Shown: positions 43,352 through 51,422 of the stretch, piece by piece | How the letters are laid out: each line of letters opens with the position of its first letter | Numbering within the stretch: position 1 is the stretch's first letter | Source of the DNA: DASSUW01 sp963789005 | Lineage (GTDB): Bacteria > Actinomycetota > Thermoleophilia > Solirubrobacterales > Solirubrobacteraceae | Length of the DNA stretch: 64,000 bases | Assembly (NCBI GenBank): GCA_963789005.1 | Contig: CAWBIZ010000015.1 | Coordinates: 186,001 to 250,000 of the forward strand | Reading direction: 5' to 3' | Notes under the pieces: model-generated | What the model saw: only the letters and a program-made list of their open reading frames with translations | What the model was told of the DNA's origin: nothing | Databases searched by the model: none | Position numbers and translations under genes: made by a program

Positions 43352-43786
43352 TTGAAGACCTACGTCGCCACCCCGCAGGACCGTGAGCGCAACTGGCTGC
43401 TCGTCGACGCCGAGGGCAAGACCCTCGGCCGCCTGGCGACCCAGATCGCCGACGCGCTGCGCGGCAAGCGCAAGCCGACCTACACGCCGCACGTGGACAC
43501 GGGCGACTTCGTGGTCGTGGTCAACGCCGAGAAGATCTCGGTCACCGGCGCCAAGCGCCAGGAGAAGCTCTACCACCGCCACTCGGGGTACCCCGGCGGG
43601 CTCAAGACGCGCACGCTCAACGACATGCTGGAGCGCCGGCCGGAAGAGGTCATCCGCCTCGCCGTGCGCGGCATGCTCCCCAAGAACCGCCTCGCCCGCA
43701 AGCAGCTGACGAAGCTCAAGGTCTACGCCGGCCCCGAGCACCCGCACGAGGCGCAGAAGCCGCAACCGATGGAGATCAAGCTCTGA
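43352..43786 (+). CDS. rplM: 50S ribosomal protein L13
   Basis: A 144-residue ribosomal protein. KTYVATPQDRERNWLLVDAE, GKTLGRLATQIADALRGK, HVDTGDFVVVVNAEKISVTG, KLYHRHSGYPGGLK and AVRGMLPKNRLARKQLTKLK are the L13 signature series. TTG start at 43352. It overlaps rpsI by one base (TGATG) in the standard rplM-rpsI operon, followed by glmM, the usual actinobacterial order. Confidence 0.95.
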   Translation: MKTYVATPQDRERNWLLVDAEGKTLGRLATQIADALRGKRKPTYTPHVDTGDFVVVVNAEKISVTGAKRQEKLYHRHSGYPGGLKTRTLNDMLERRPEEVIRLAVRGMLPKNRLARKQLTKLKVYAGPEHPHEAQKPQPMEIKL

Positions 43787-44545
43787 TGGCCGACGAGAAG
43801 CAGGGCAACGAGCCCGAGGAGCTCGAGACTGAAGCGCCGGTCGCCGACGAGCCCGCCGCCGAGGAGCCGGTAGCCGAGGAGGCGCCCGTCGCCGAGGAGC
43901 CGGAGGCCGTCGAAGAGCCGCAGGCCGCGAGGGCGCAGCCGGGCGGCGGACGAGCCCGAGGAGGTCGAGGCGACCCCGCGCGTTCGCCCGGAGATCCCCG
44001 GCGCCGACCTCGAGGTCGACATCGTGCGCGAGGACGAGATCAACCGCGGCGAGTCGCGCTGGAGCGAGGACGGCTACGAGGAGCCGTCCGACGATCCGCT
44101 CGCCGACGAGGAGCCCGAGCCGCAGCCGATCACCGAGGCGTCGATCGACCTCGCCGCCGGCGCCCGCTACACGGCCACCGGCAAGCGCAAGACGGCCGTC
44201 GCGCGCGTGATCCTCAAGCCCGGCACGGGCGCGTACGCCATCAACGGCCGCACGCTCGAGCAGCACTTCCCGCGCTTCACGCTGCAGCGCAACATCCGCC
44301 AGCCGCTGGAGACCGTCGGCTACGAGAGCCGCATGGACGTCGTGGCCTTGATGCATGGCGGCGGCGTCTCGTCCCAGGCCGGCGCGCTGCGCCACGGCAT
44401 CTCGCGCGCGCTGATCGAGGCGGACCCGAACCTGCGGTCCGAGCTCAAGCGCCGCGGCTTCCTCACGCGCGACGCGCGCGTGAAGGAGCGCAAGAAGGCC
44501 GGGCTCAAGAAGGCCCGCAAGCGGCCGCAGTTCTCCAAGCGGTAG
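43786..44545 (+). CDS. rpsI: 30S ribosomal protein S9 with long acidic N-terminal extension, frameshifted
   Basis: The S9 core lies at 44140-44545: YTATGKRKTAVARVILKPGT, FPRFTLQRNIRQPLETVGYE, ALMHGGGVSSQAGALRHGIS, RRGFLTRDARVKERKKAGLK and the basic tail KKARKRPQFSKR. Ahead of it is an extension of about 115 residues rich in Glu, Ala and Pro (for example EELETEAPVADEPAAEEPVA). The first part, from the ATG at 43786, and the core are in different frames: one extra base between about 43930 and 43948 separates AAR...QP from ADEPEEVEATP. Because S9 is indispensable and no other copy is visible, a sequencing indel is the simplest explanation. The acidic extension itself seems real, as both frames continue it. 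Confidence 0.85.
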
Positions 44546-45855
44546 TGGCGAACGGCGCGGCCGGGCGGAGGCTGTTCGGCACGGACGGCGTTCGCGGGGT
44601 GGCTGGGGAGTTCCTCTCCGCCGAGCTCGCGCTGGCGCTCGCGCGCGCCGCCACGGCCCGCATCCAGCAGAGCGCGCCCGCGCGCGTGCTCGTGATCCGC
44701 GACACGCGGGAGTCGGGGGCGATGCTCGAGGCCGCCGTGGCGGCCGGCATCGCCGCCGCGGGCGGCGAGGCGCTGCTCGGCGGCGTGCTGCCGACGCCGG
44801 CCGCCCCGCTGCTCGTGCGGCGCCACGGCTACGACCTCGGGATCGTGCTGTCGGCCTCGCACAACCCCTACCAGGACAACGGGATCAAGTTCTTCGGCAG
44901 CGACGGCTACAAGCTCGACGACGCCACCGAGCTGGAGATCGAGGGCCTGATCGAGACCCACCCGCCGGCGCCGCGCGTCGGCTTCGTGCAGCGCATCGAC
45001 GGCGCGCTCGGCCACTACCTGGAGGCGCTGCACGAGCGCTTCGCCGCGCTCGACCTGCGTGGCGTGCAGGTCGTGCTCGACTGCGCGAACGGCGCCACCT
45101 ACAAGGCCGCGCCGAAGATCTTCCGCCGCCTCGGCGCCGACGTGACCGTGACCGCGGCCGAGCCCGATGGACGCAACATCAACGCCGGCTGCGGCTCCAC
45201 GCACCTCGACCACCTGCGCGCCGTGCTCGACGGCCACGACGCCGGCTTCGCCTTCGACGGCGACGGCGACCGCGTGCTCGCGATCGACCGCACCGGGGCG
45301 GTGGTCGACGGCGACGAGCTGATCGCGCTCGCCGCGACCCACCTCGGAGCGGAGGGCGTCGCCGTGACCGTCATGACCAACTACGGCTTCCACCAGGCGA
45401 TGCGGGCGCGCGGCATCGAGGTCGCCACCACGCCGGTCGGCGACCGCTACGTGCTCGAGGCGCTGCGCGAGCGCGGCTGGCGCCTCGGGGGCGAGCAGTC
45501 CGGCCACATCATCGACACCGGCTTCGTGCCGTCGGGCGACGGCATCGCGGCCGCGCTGCTGGCGATGGAGGCGCTCGAGGGCTCAGGCCTGCACGAGCGA
45601 CACGCGATGGAGAAGCTCCCGCAGACGCTCGTGAACATTCGGCTCGACGACCGCGCGGCGCTCACGCACGCGGTCGACGCCGTCGACGCCGAGGTGGGCC
45701 GCGAGAGCGCCGCGCTCGAGGGCCGCGGCCGGGTGCTGGTGCGGCCGAGCGGCACCGAGCCGCTGGTGCGCGTGATGGTCGAGGCACCGACGCAGGACCA
45801 CGCCGAGTCGGTCGCGATCCGGCTCGCCGGCGCGATCGAGCGCGCCGCCGGCTAG
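44545..45855 (+). CDS. glmM: Phosphoglucosamine mutase
   Basis: A 436-residue alpha-D-phosphohexomutase converting glucosamine 6-phosphate to glucosamine 1-phosphate for UDP-GlcNAc. LFGTDGVRGVAGEFL opens the protein; the phosphoserine loop is VLSASHNPYQDNGIKFF; the metal loop is FAFDGDGDRVLAIDR; the sugar-binding loop is GGEQSGHII; and the phosphate-binding loop is VRPSGTEPLVRVMVEA. GTG start overlaps the rpsI stop. The partner enzyme GlmS is encoded 8 kb downstream. Confidence 0.94.
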   Translation: MANGAAGRRLFGTDGVRGVAGEFLSAELALALARAATARIQQSAPARVLVIRDTRESGAMLEAAVAAGIAAAGGEALLGGVLPTPAAPLLVRRHGYDLGIVLSASHNPYQDNGIKFFGSDGYKLDDATELEIEGLIETHPPAPRVGFVQRIDGALGHYLEALHERFAALDLRGVQVVLDCANGATYKAAPKIFRRLGADVTVTAAEPDGRNINAGCGSTHLDHLRAVLDGHDAGFAFDGDGDRVLAIDRTGAVVDGDELIALAATHLGAEGVAVTVMTNYGFHQAMRARGIEVATTPVGDRYVLEALRERGWRLGGEQSGHIIDTGFVPSGDGIAAALLAMEALEGSGLHERHAMEKLPQTLVNIRLDDRAALTHAVDAVDAEVGRESAALEGRGRVLVRPSGTEPLVRVMVEAPTQDHAESVAIRLAGAIERAAG

Positions 45856-45884
45856 CGCCGCCTGCAAGTCGGCCTCTGCGGCGC
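45855..45884 (+). terminator. Hairpin after glmM
   Basis: GCGCCGC (45855-45861) pairs with GCGGCGC (45878-45884) right after the glmM stop; GTTGTTGGGGTGTT follows. It plausibly ends the ribosomal-protein operon and isolates the lasso-cluster operon that begins at 45920. Confidence 0.45.
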
Positions 45885-45919
45885 CCGTTGTTGGGGTGTT
45901 CCCTAGAGCGAGGCCGCGG

Positions 45920-46945
45920 GTGACGAGCATCGAAAGCGAGAGGGCGCCCGGGTCGGGCGGGCACGGAGAGGTGGTCGAGGCGCGCGCGGCGCCGCCCGCC
46001 GTCGTGACCGCGTCCGCGCTCACGCGCCGCTTCCGCGACACCGTCGCGCTCGACGGCGTGTCGATGACGCTGCACGCCGGCCGCATCCACGCCCTGCTCG
46101 GGCCTAACGGGGCGGGCAAGACCACGCTCACCCGCATCCTCGCCGGCCTCGCCGCGCCCACCAGCGGGAGCGTCTCGCTGTTCGGCGGCGACGGGCTCGG
46201 CACGCGCGAGCTGCGCGACCGCGTGGGCTTCATCCCCGCCGGGGACCGGACCTTCTACCTGCGCCTGTCGGGCGTCGAGAACCTCGTCTTCTTCGCGCGG
46301 CTGCACGGCCTCCGGCGCCGTGAGGCCGTGGCTCGTGCGCGCACCGTGCTCGCCTCCGTCGGCCTCGAAGACGCCGCCGACCGGCCCGTGAACGGCTGGT
46401 CGCACGGCATGCAGAAGCGCCTGTCGGTCGCTCGCGCGCTGCTGACCGAGCCCGACGTGCTGCTCGTCGACGAGGCGACCCACGACCTGGACCCCGAGGG
46501 GGCGCAGCGGATCCGCCTGCTCGTCTCGCTGCTCGCCGCGCGCGGCACGGCGGTGCTGTGGGCGACCCAGCGGATCGACGAGATCCGCGGCTTCGCCGAC
46601 AGCGTCACCTTCCTCGCCGCCGGGACCGTGCGGTTCGAGGGCTCGGTCGCGCGGCTGATCGACCACGGCGCGGCCCGGCGCTACGTGCTGCGCGTGCGCG
46701 GCACCGAGCCGCTCGGGCCGTTCGGCCGCGTCCGCCTCCAGCGCGCCCTCGGCACCACCGCCGTGGTCAGCCTGCCGCTCGCCGACGACCCGGAGCACGC
46801 GATCCTGGAGCCCGGCGCCGGGCGCTCGATCGGCGAGGCGATCGCTGCGCTCGTCGACGGCGGCTTCGCCGTGCTCGCGTGCCGCCACGAGCGCTCCGAG
46901 GTCGAAGAGGCGTTCCTCGCCCTGTCGTCGGAGGCGGGCGCATGA
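45920..46945 (+). CDS. ABC transporter ATP-binding protein, putative lasso-peptide exporter
   Basis: About 341 residues. Walker A is LLGPNGAGKTTLTRI, signature NGWSHGMQKRLSVARALL (WSHGMQ in place of the usual LSGGQ), Walker B VLLVDEATHDLDPEG. The A/B pair resembles ABC-2-type exporters (drug/antibiotic, CcmA family). After the ATPase core there is an extra domain of about 100 residues (ARRYVLRVRGTEPLG onward) of the type seen in such exporters. It is the first gene of the coupled operon running through the lasso B1, B2 and C genes, so it likely drives export of the mature peptide or self-protection. A GTG at 45896 is an alternative start. Confidence 0.8.
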   Translation: MTSIESERAPGSGGHGEVVEARAAPPAVVTASALTRRFRDTVALDGVSMTLHAGRIHALLGPNGAGKTTLTRILAGLAAPTSGSVSLFGGDGLGTRELRDRVGFIPAGDRTFYLRLSGVENLVFFARLHGLRRREAVARARTVLASVGLEDAADRPVNGWSHGMQKRLSVARALLTEPDVLLVDEATHDLDPEGAQRIRLLVSLLAARGTAVLWATQRIDEIRGFADSVTFLAAGTVRFEGSVARLIDHGAARRYVLRVRGTEPLGPFGRVRLQRALGTTAVVSLPLADDPEHAILEPGAGRSIGEAIAALVDGGFAVLACRHERSEVEEAFLALSSEAGA

Positions 46946-47775
46946 GCGTCCTCTCCGCCACGTTCGACGAGGTCGCCAAGCTGCCGGCGTTCGTCCGGCG
47001 CGACTTCCTGATCGCCGTCTCCTACCGGACCGCGTTCGCCGGCGACCTCGTGCTGCTCGGCGCCCAGCTGCTGGTGTTCTCGTTCATCGGCCGGCTCGTC
47101 GACCCGGCGCAGCTGCCCGCCTACGGCGGCAGCCCGTCGACGTACATGGAGTTCGTGGCGATCGGCATCGCGCTCAGCCTCGTCACCGGGCTGATGATCG
47201 GCCGCGTGGCGACGGCGATCCGCCAGGAGCAGCTGCAGGGCACGCTCGAGTCGCTGCTCGCCACCCCGACGGCCGTCGCCACCGTCCAGTTCGGCACGGT
47301 GGCCTTCGACCTGCTGTGGGTGCCGATCCGGATCGGGCTGTTCGTGCTCGCGATCGTGCTCACCTTCGGGCTCGAGCTCGAGGTCGCCGGCCTCCCGCAG
47401 ACGCTGGTGCTGCTCGTCGCCTTCCTGCCGTTCGTATGGGGGCTGGGCCTGCTCAGCGCCGCGGCGACGCTGGCCTTCCGCCGCGGCGGCGGCGCGACCG
47501 CGCTCGTGGTCAGCTTCCTGGGCATCGCGTCGGGCGCGTACTTCCCGCTCACCCTGCTCCCCGGGTGGCTCCAGACCGCCAGCGAGGCCAACCCGCTGGC
47601 CGTCGCGCTCGAGGGCATGCGCGAGAGCCTGCTCGGCGGCGTCGGCTGGGACTCGATCGCCGCTGACGTGCTCGTCCTGACGCCGCTGTCGGCCGCCGTG
47701 CTGGCGGCCGGCATCCTGACGTTCCGGCTCGCGTACGCGCGCGAGCGCCGCAACGGCACGCTGGGGCTGTACTGA
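46942..47775 (+). CDS. ABC-2-type permease, putative lasso-peptide exporter
   Basis: A 277-residue membrane protein with six hydrophobic segments and the ABC-2 pattern RQEQLQGTLESLLATPTAV between helices 2 and 3 (the QGTLE motif), then GATALVVSFLGIASGAYFPL and ANPLAVALEGMRESLLGG. It overlaps the ATPase gene by ATGA and the nucleotidyltransferase by one base, giving strong evidence of co-translation. Together they form an exporter of the two-gene type found in many actinobacterial lasso clusters. Confidence 0.82.
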   Translation: MSVLSATFDEVAKLPAFVRRDFLIAVSYRTAFAGDLVLLGAQLLVFSFIGRLVDPAQLPAYGGSPSTYMEFVAIGIALSLVTGLMIGRVATAIRQEQLQGTLESLLATPTAVATVQFGTVAFDLLWVPIRIGLFVLAIVLTFGLELEVAGLPQTLVLLVAFLPFVWGLGLLSAAATLAFRRGGGATALVVSFLGIASGAYFPLTLLPGWLQTASEANPLAVALEGMRESLLGGVGWDSIAADVLVLTPLSAAVLAAGILTFRLAYARERRNGTLGLY

Positions 47776-48815
47776 TGTGGACGGCCGTCGACACCGTGCT
47801 CGACGAGCTCGTGGACGCCGGCCTCGAGCGGCGCGTCGACGTGCTGCGCGACCACCGCGTGCACCTGCTCGCCGCCCGCCGCGCGCAGGCGCGCGGGATC
47901 GCGGTGCCGAGCACGCTGCAGGACGCCCAGCGGCTGGCCGCGATCGTCGCCGTCTCGGTGCCGCGCGTGCTCGAGCGCGTGCGCGCGGCGTGCGACGGGC
48001 CGGTGCTGCTCATCAAGGGTGCCGAGGTCGCGGCCCGGTACCCGGATCCGCTCACGCGTCCGTACATCGACGTCGACCTGCTCACGCCTGACGCAGATGC
48101 CGCCCAGCGGGCCCTCGTCGCCGCGGGCTTCGGGGCGCTCGGCGCCGCCGACTCGGCTCACCACCTCGCGCCGCTGCACCTTCCCGGGCTCCCGGTGCGC
48201 GTCGAGGTCCACGCCGCGCTGCACTGGCCGGACGGCCTCGCCGCCCCGCCGGTCGCCGAGCTGCTGGAGGCGTCGGTGCCGAGCGCGCTCGCGGTCGAGG
48301 GCATCGCCGCCCCGGCGCCCGCCCACCACGCGGTGCTGCTCGCCGCGCACGCCTGGACGGACCGTCCGCTCGGGCGGCTCGGCCGGCTGGTCGACGTCGA
48401 GGCGCTGAGCCTCGAGGCCGGCGCCGCCGAGCTCGATGCCCTGGCTCGTGCGTGGGGGTGCGCGCGTCTGTGGCGGGCCACGCGCCGGGCGGCCGAGAGC
48501 GTCCTGCTCGGGCGCCGCGCCACGCTCCCGCTCAGGGTCTGGGCACGCCACCTGCCGGAGGTGCGCTCGCGCACCGTGCTCGGGGTGCATCTCGAGCGCT
48601 GGCTCGCCCCGGCTTCGGCCTTCCCCGCCCACCAGGTGGTCACTCGCGCGGCGTTGGCGGTGGCCCACGACGTGCGGCCCCATCCGGGCGAGGGCTGGGG
48701 GACGAAGGCGACGCGGGTTCGGCGCGCGGTCGCGCACGCCGACCGCCCGGAGAGCGAGCACCTCGCCGCGCTCGGCCCACGATCGGAGGGATCGCGTGTT
48801 GCAGCTCCGCGCTGA
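47775..48815 (+). CDS. Nucleotidyltransferase-family protein in lasso cluster
   Basis: A 346-residue protein of the uncharacterised nucleotidyltransferase group (pfam14907-like). LLIKGAEVAARYPDPLTRPY and IDVDLLTPDADAAQRALVAAG match the family start, where DVD supplies the metal-binding Asp pair; the next strand is VRVEVHAALHW, and HHAVLLAAHAWTDRPLGRLG follows. Genes of this kind recur next to lasso B/C genes and HprK-like kinases, but their role in maturation is not established; nucleotidyl transfer to the peptide or a carrier is one idea. One-base overlap with the permease, 20-base overlap with the B1 gene. Confidence 0.78.
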   Translation: MWTAVDTVLDELVDAGLERRVDVLRDHRVHLLAARRAQARGIAVPSTLQDAQRLAAIVAVSVPRVLERVRAACDGPVLLIKGAEVAARYPDPLTRPYIDVDLLTPDADAAQRALVAAGFGALGAADSAHHLAPLHLPGLPVRVEVHAALHWPDGLAAPPVAELLEASVPSALAVEGIAAPAPAHHAVLLAAHAWTDRPLGRLGRLVDVEALSLEAGAAELDALARAWGCARLWRATRRAAESVLLGRRATLPLRVWARHLPEVRSRTVLGVHLERWLAPASAFPAHQVVTRAALAVAHDVRPHPGEGWGTKATRVRRAVAHADRPESEHLAALGPRSEGSRVAAPR

Positions 48816-49053
48816 TGACCTGGCCTGGCAGGACCTCGACGGCGAGATCGTCGCCCTCGAGCCGAACGCCTCGCTGTACCTGACGACGAACGCCGCCGGG
48901 ACGCTGCTGTGGCCGCTGCTCGCGCGCGGGACCACGCGCGACGAGCTGATGCAGACCCTGGTCGCCGCGTACGGCCTGCCCGCGCCGGACGCCGAGCGGG
49001 ACGTCGACGCGTTCGTCGCCGACCTGCGCGAGCGGGAGCTGCTGCAGCGCTGA
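48796..49053 (+). CDS. Lasso peptide B1 protein (PqqD-like RiPP recognition element)
   Basis: An 85-residue PqqD-family protein: LQLRADDLAWQDLDGEIVAL, LEPNASLYLTTNAAGTLLWP, the helix LARGTTRDELMQTLVAAYGL and VDAFVADLRERELL. B1 proteins bind the leader peptide of the precursor and present it to the B2 protease and the cyclase. GTG start at 48796 follows GGAGGG. It overlaps the nucleotidyltransferase gene by 20 bases and B2 by one, so B1 and B2 are separate but co-translated, the split arrangement usual in Gram-positive lasso clusters. Confidence 0.88.
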   Translation: MLQLRADDLAWQDLDGEIVALEPNASLYLTTNAAGTLLWPLLARGTTRDELMQTLVAAYGLPAPDAERDVDAFVADLRERELLQR

Positions 49054-49406
49054 TGCGCCCGCGCGCCGACCTCGCTGCGTGGCGGGGCGCCCTGTGGGCG
49101 GCGCGGGCGCTGGTCGCCGCCCGCCGGCAGCTGCGCGGGCGCCCGCTCGGCGAGGTCCGCGTCGCGGCGCCGCCTGCGCTCCCGTCGCGCGCGGAGCGCG
49201 GCGTGACCGCGGTGCTCCGCCGCGGGCGCGCCTCGTGCCTGGAGCGCTCGCTCGTGCTGCAGCGCTGGCACGCGGCCCACGGCGCGCGGCACGACGTCGT
49301 GATCGGCGTCACCGGGCCGGCGGACTTCCTCGCGCACGCCTGGCTCGACGGCGAGCTCGACCTCGCCACCGTGCCCTACCGGGAAGTCACGCGGTTGCGG
49401 CCGTGA
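49053..49406 (+). CDS. Lasso peptide B2 leader peptidase (McjB C-terminal/transglutaminase-like)
   Basis: A 117-residue cysteine protease of the lasso B2 family. The catalytic Cys is in GRASCLERSLVLQRW (about residue 69) and the catalytic His in DFLAHAWLDGEL (about 97), with the Asp probably in that same region; this is the Cys-His-Asp transglutaminase-like triad that removes the leader from the precursor. Length and motif spacing match stand-alone B2 proteins. Overlaps B1 by one base and the cyclase gene by GTGA. Confidence 0.88.
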   Translation: MRPRADLAAWRGALWAARALVAARRQLRGRPLGEVRVAAPPALPSRAERGVTAVLRRGRASCLERSLVLQRWHAAHGARHDVVIGVTGPADFLAHAWLDGELDLATVPYREVTRLRP

Positions 49407-50560
49407 GATCGCTCGAGCTGGCGTGCGGCATCGTGCTCGGGTCCGAGGCGCCCGCACCATGGCCGCCCGGCGGCCCTGCGCAGACCCCGGCGGCGGCGCT
49501 CGACGCCGCGATCCTGCCCGCCCTGCGGCGGGCACCGTGCCTGGTCAGCTTCTCGGGCGGGCGCGACTCCTCGCTGGTGCTGGCCGCGGCCACGCGGCTC
49601 GCGCGCCGCGAGGGGCTGCCGGACCCGATCCCGGCGACCAACCGCATCGCCGGCGCCCCGGCGGCCGACGAGGCGCGCTGGCAGGAGCTGCTGGTGGGCT
49701 CCCTCGCCCTGCGCGAGTGGGAGCTGTGCCGCCACACCGACGAGCTCGACGCCGTCGGGCCGTACGCCCAGCGGCTGCTGCGCGCCCACGGCCTGCTGTG
49801 GCCGTTCAACGCGCACTTCCACCTGCCGCTGATCGACGCCGCGCGCGGGGGGTCGCTGCTCACCGGCATCGGCGGCGACGAGCTGTTCGCGGCCGTCCGG
49901 CGCAGCCGGCTGACCGCCGTGCGCACCCTCCGCGCCCGGCCCGAGCGGCGCGATCCCGGTCGCGCGGCGCTCGCGCTCGCGCCGGCCGCCGTGCGGGCGC
50001 GCGTGCTCGAGCGCCGCCTGCCGATCGACTTCCCCTGGCTGCGCGAGCATGCGGCGCGCGCGGCGCTGCGCGAGCTGGCGGCCACGGCAGCGCGCGAGCC
50101 GCGCGCCCTCGGCGCCCGCATACGCTGGTACCGATCGCTGCGCTACGTGCGCGTCAGCCTCTCGAGCCTCGACGCTCCCGCCCGCGGCGAGGACGTGGAG
50201 ATCGTCCATCCGCTGGCCGACGCGGCGCTCTGGCGCGCCGTCGAGCGGCTCGCCGCGCCGCACGGCTTCGCGGACCGCACGGCCGGCGTGCGGCGGGCGT
50301 TCGGCGACCTGCTGCCGCCCGAGCTGGCCTCGCGGCCGGACAAGGCGAGCTTCGACGAGGTCTTCTTCTCGCGCCATGCCCGCGCGCTCGCCGAGGAGTG
50401 GGACGGGGGAGGGGTGCCCGAGGCGCTCGTCGACGCCGAGGCGCTGCGGCGCCACTGGCGGTCCGGGAGCCCGCGGGCGCAGTCGTTCTCGCTGCTGCAG
50501 GCGGCGTGGCTGAGCTCAGCCGGCGATCGCGCCGAGCAGCCGGTCGGCGACCTCGGCTAG
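49403..50560 (+). CDS. Lasso peptide cyclase (asparagine synthetase-like, C protein), short form
   Basis: A 385-residue ATP-dependent cyclase. The PP-loop is VSFSGGRDSSLVLAAATRLA (about residue 50), followed by LLTGIGGDELFAAVR (about 160) and the C-terminal RPDKASFDEVFFS block that completes the synthetase fold. It would activate the side-chain carboxylate of Asp9 by adenylation and form the macrolactam with the N-terminal amine. McjC-type enzymes usually have an N-terminal glutaminase-like domain of more than 100 residues; here only about 45 residues precede the PP-loop, so the domain is almost absent. Ends convergent with the kinase gene, overlapping by 45 bases. Confidence 0.86.
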   Translation: MRSLELACGIVLGSEAPAPWPPGGPAQTPAAALDAAILPALRRAPCLVSFSGGRDSSLVLAAATRLARREGLPDPIPATNRIAGAPAADEARWQELLVGSLALREWELCRHTDELDAVGPYAQRLLRAHGLLWPFNAHFHLPLIDAARGGSLLTGIGGDELFAAVRRSRLTAVRTLRARPERRDPGRAALALAPAAVRARVLERRLPIDFPWLREHAARAALRELAATAAREPRALGARIRWYRSLRYVRVSLSSLDAPARGEDVEIVHPLADAALWRAVERLAAPHGFADRTAGVRRAFGDLLPPELASRPDKASFDEVFFSRHARALAEEWDGGGVPEALVDAEALRRHWRSGSPRAQSFSLLQAAWLSSAGDRAEQPVGDLG

Positions 50561-51346
50561 CGCCTCCCAGCGCTGCGGCCGGCGCAGCTCCAGCACCGGG
50601 AGCGCGCTGAGCGCGAGCAGCGCCGCCGGGTCAGGCGGCGGCAGGCGCACCGCCCGGTGCTGCTCGAGCGCCGCGAGCCGCTGCGCGCCGCGCAGGGAGC
50701 CGACCTCCGCGCGGTCGTGCCATTCGAGCCGCACCCACCCGCGCAGCGGAACCCGCGGGACGTCCAGGACGCCGAGCTCCATCCGCCAGCGCTCGCGCTG
50801 GCCGATCACCCCGAGCGGCGTGCCGACGCCGAACCGCGCCGCGGGCTCGGGCCGCAGGTCCACGCAGCGCGGCCCCGCGAGCGCCTCGCCGCCGTCGAGC
50901 ACCAGCATGTCGTCGGTGAGCACGTCGTGGCCGGTGAGCGCGAGCTGGGCGAGCGTCGAGCTCTTGCCCGAGCCCTTGTCGCCGACGATCGCCCAGGCGC
51001 CGCCGTCGACGACCACCGCTCCCGCATGGAAGCTGTCGCGCCCCGCCCAGCGCGCCGCCATCGCCGCGACCGGCGCGAGGTACGGATGCACGAGCGCGCC
51101 GTCATCCGGCGTGGTCGTGAGGTGGAAGGCGGCGCGGGCCGGGTCGCGCTCGAGCTCCACCCAGCCGCCGGTCTGCAGCCGCAGGTCGACGCGGTCGGCC
51201 GCCACGCGGTCGCCCGCCGGCCCCGGCCCTGTGGCCGGCCGGCGCACCAGCTCGAGCGTCGGCCATTCCGGCGGTGCCTCGACGAGCAGCGAGCGTGCAC
51301 CCTCCACGCCTCGAAGTCGGAAACCGTAGGCGCCGCGGGCGCTCAA
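50516..51346 (-). CDS. HprK-like kinase (putative lasso-peptide kinase)
   Basis: About 276 residues, resembling HPr kinase/phosphorylase C-terminal domains. The P-loop is AIVGDKGSGKSSTLAQLAL (about residue 120), the next strand DVLTDDMLVLDGG supplies the acidic pair, and an N-terminal Rossmann-like region precedes it. No HPr or PTS genes are nearby, so regulation of HPr is unlikely. HprK homologues in some lasso clusters (such as the paeninodin type) phosphorylate a C-terminal Ser of the precursor; the precursor here ends in Ser-Thr. I start it at a TTG (51346) with GGTGGAGG upstream; a GTG at 51397 is possible. It is divergent from the precursor gene, 76 bases apart. Confidence 0.8.
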   Translation of the reverse strand: MSARGAYGFRLRGVEGARSLLVEAPPEWPTLELVRRPATGPGPAGDRVAADRVDLRLQTGGWVELERDPARAAFHLTTTPDDGALVHPYLAPVAAMAARWAGRDSFHAGAVVVDGGAWAIVGDKGSGKSSTLAQLALTGHDVLTDDMLVLDGGEALAGPRCVDLRPEPAARFGVGTPLGVIGQRERWRMELGVLDVPRVPLRGWVRLEWHDRAEVGSLRGAQRLAALEQHRAVRLPPPDPAALLALSALPVLELRRPQRWEALAEVADRLLGAIAG

Positions 51347-51422
51347 AGCCTCAAACCTCCACCAAGGTCCAGTGTGAAACCGCTCCCGCGCCGCCACCCT
51401 TGAAGGCGTGAGGGAAGAAAGG

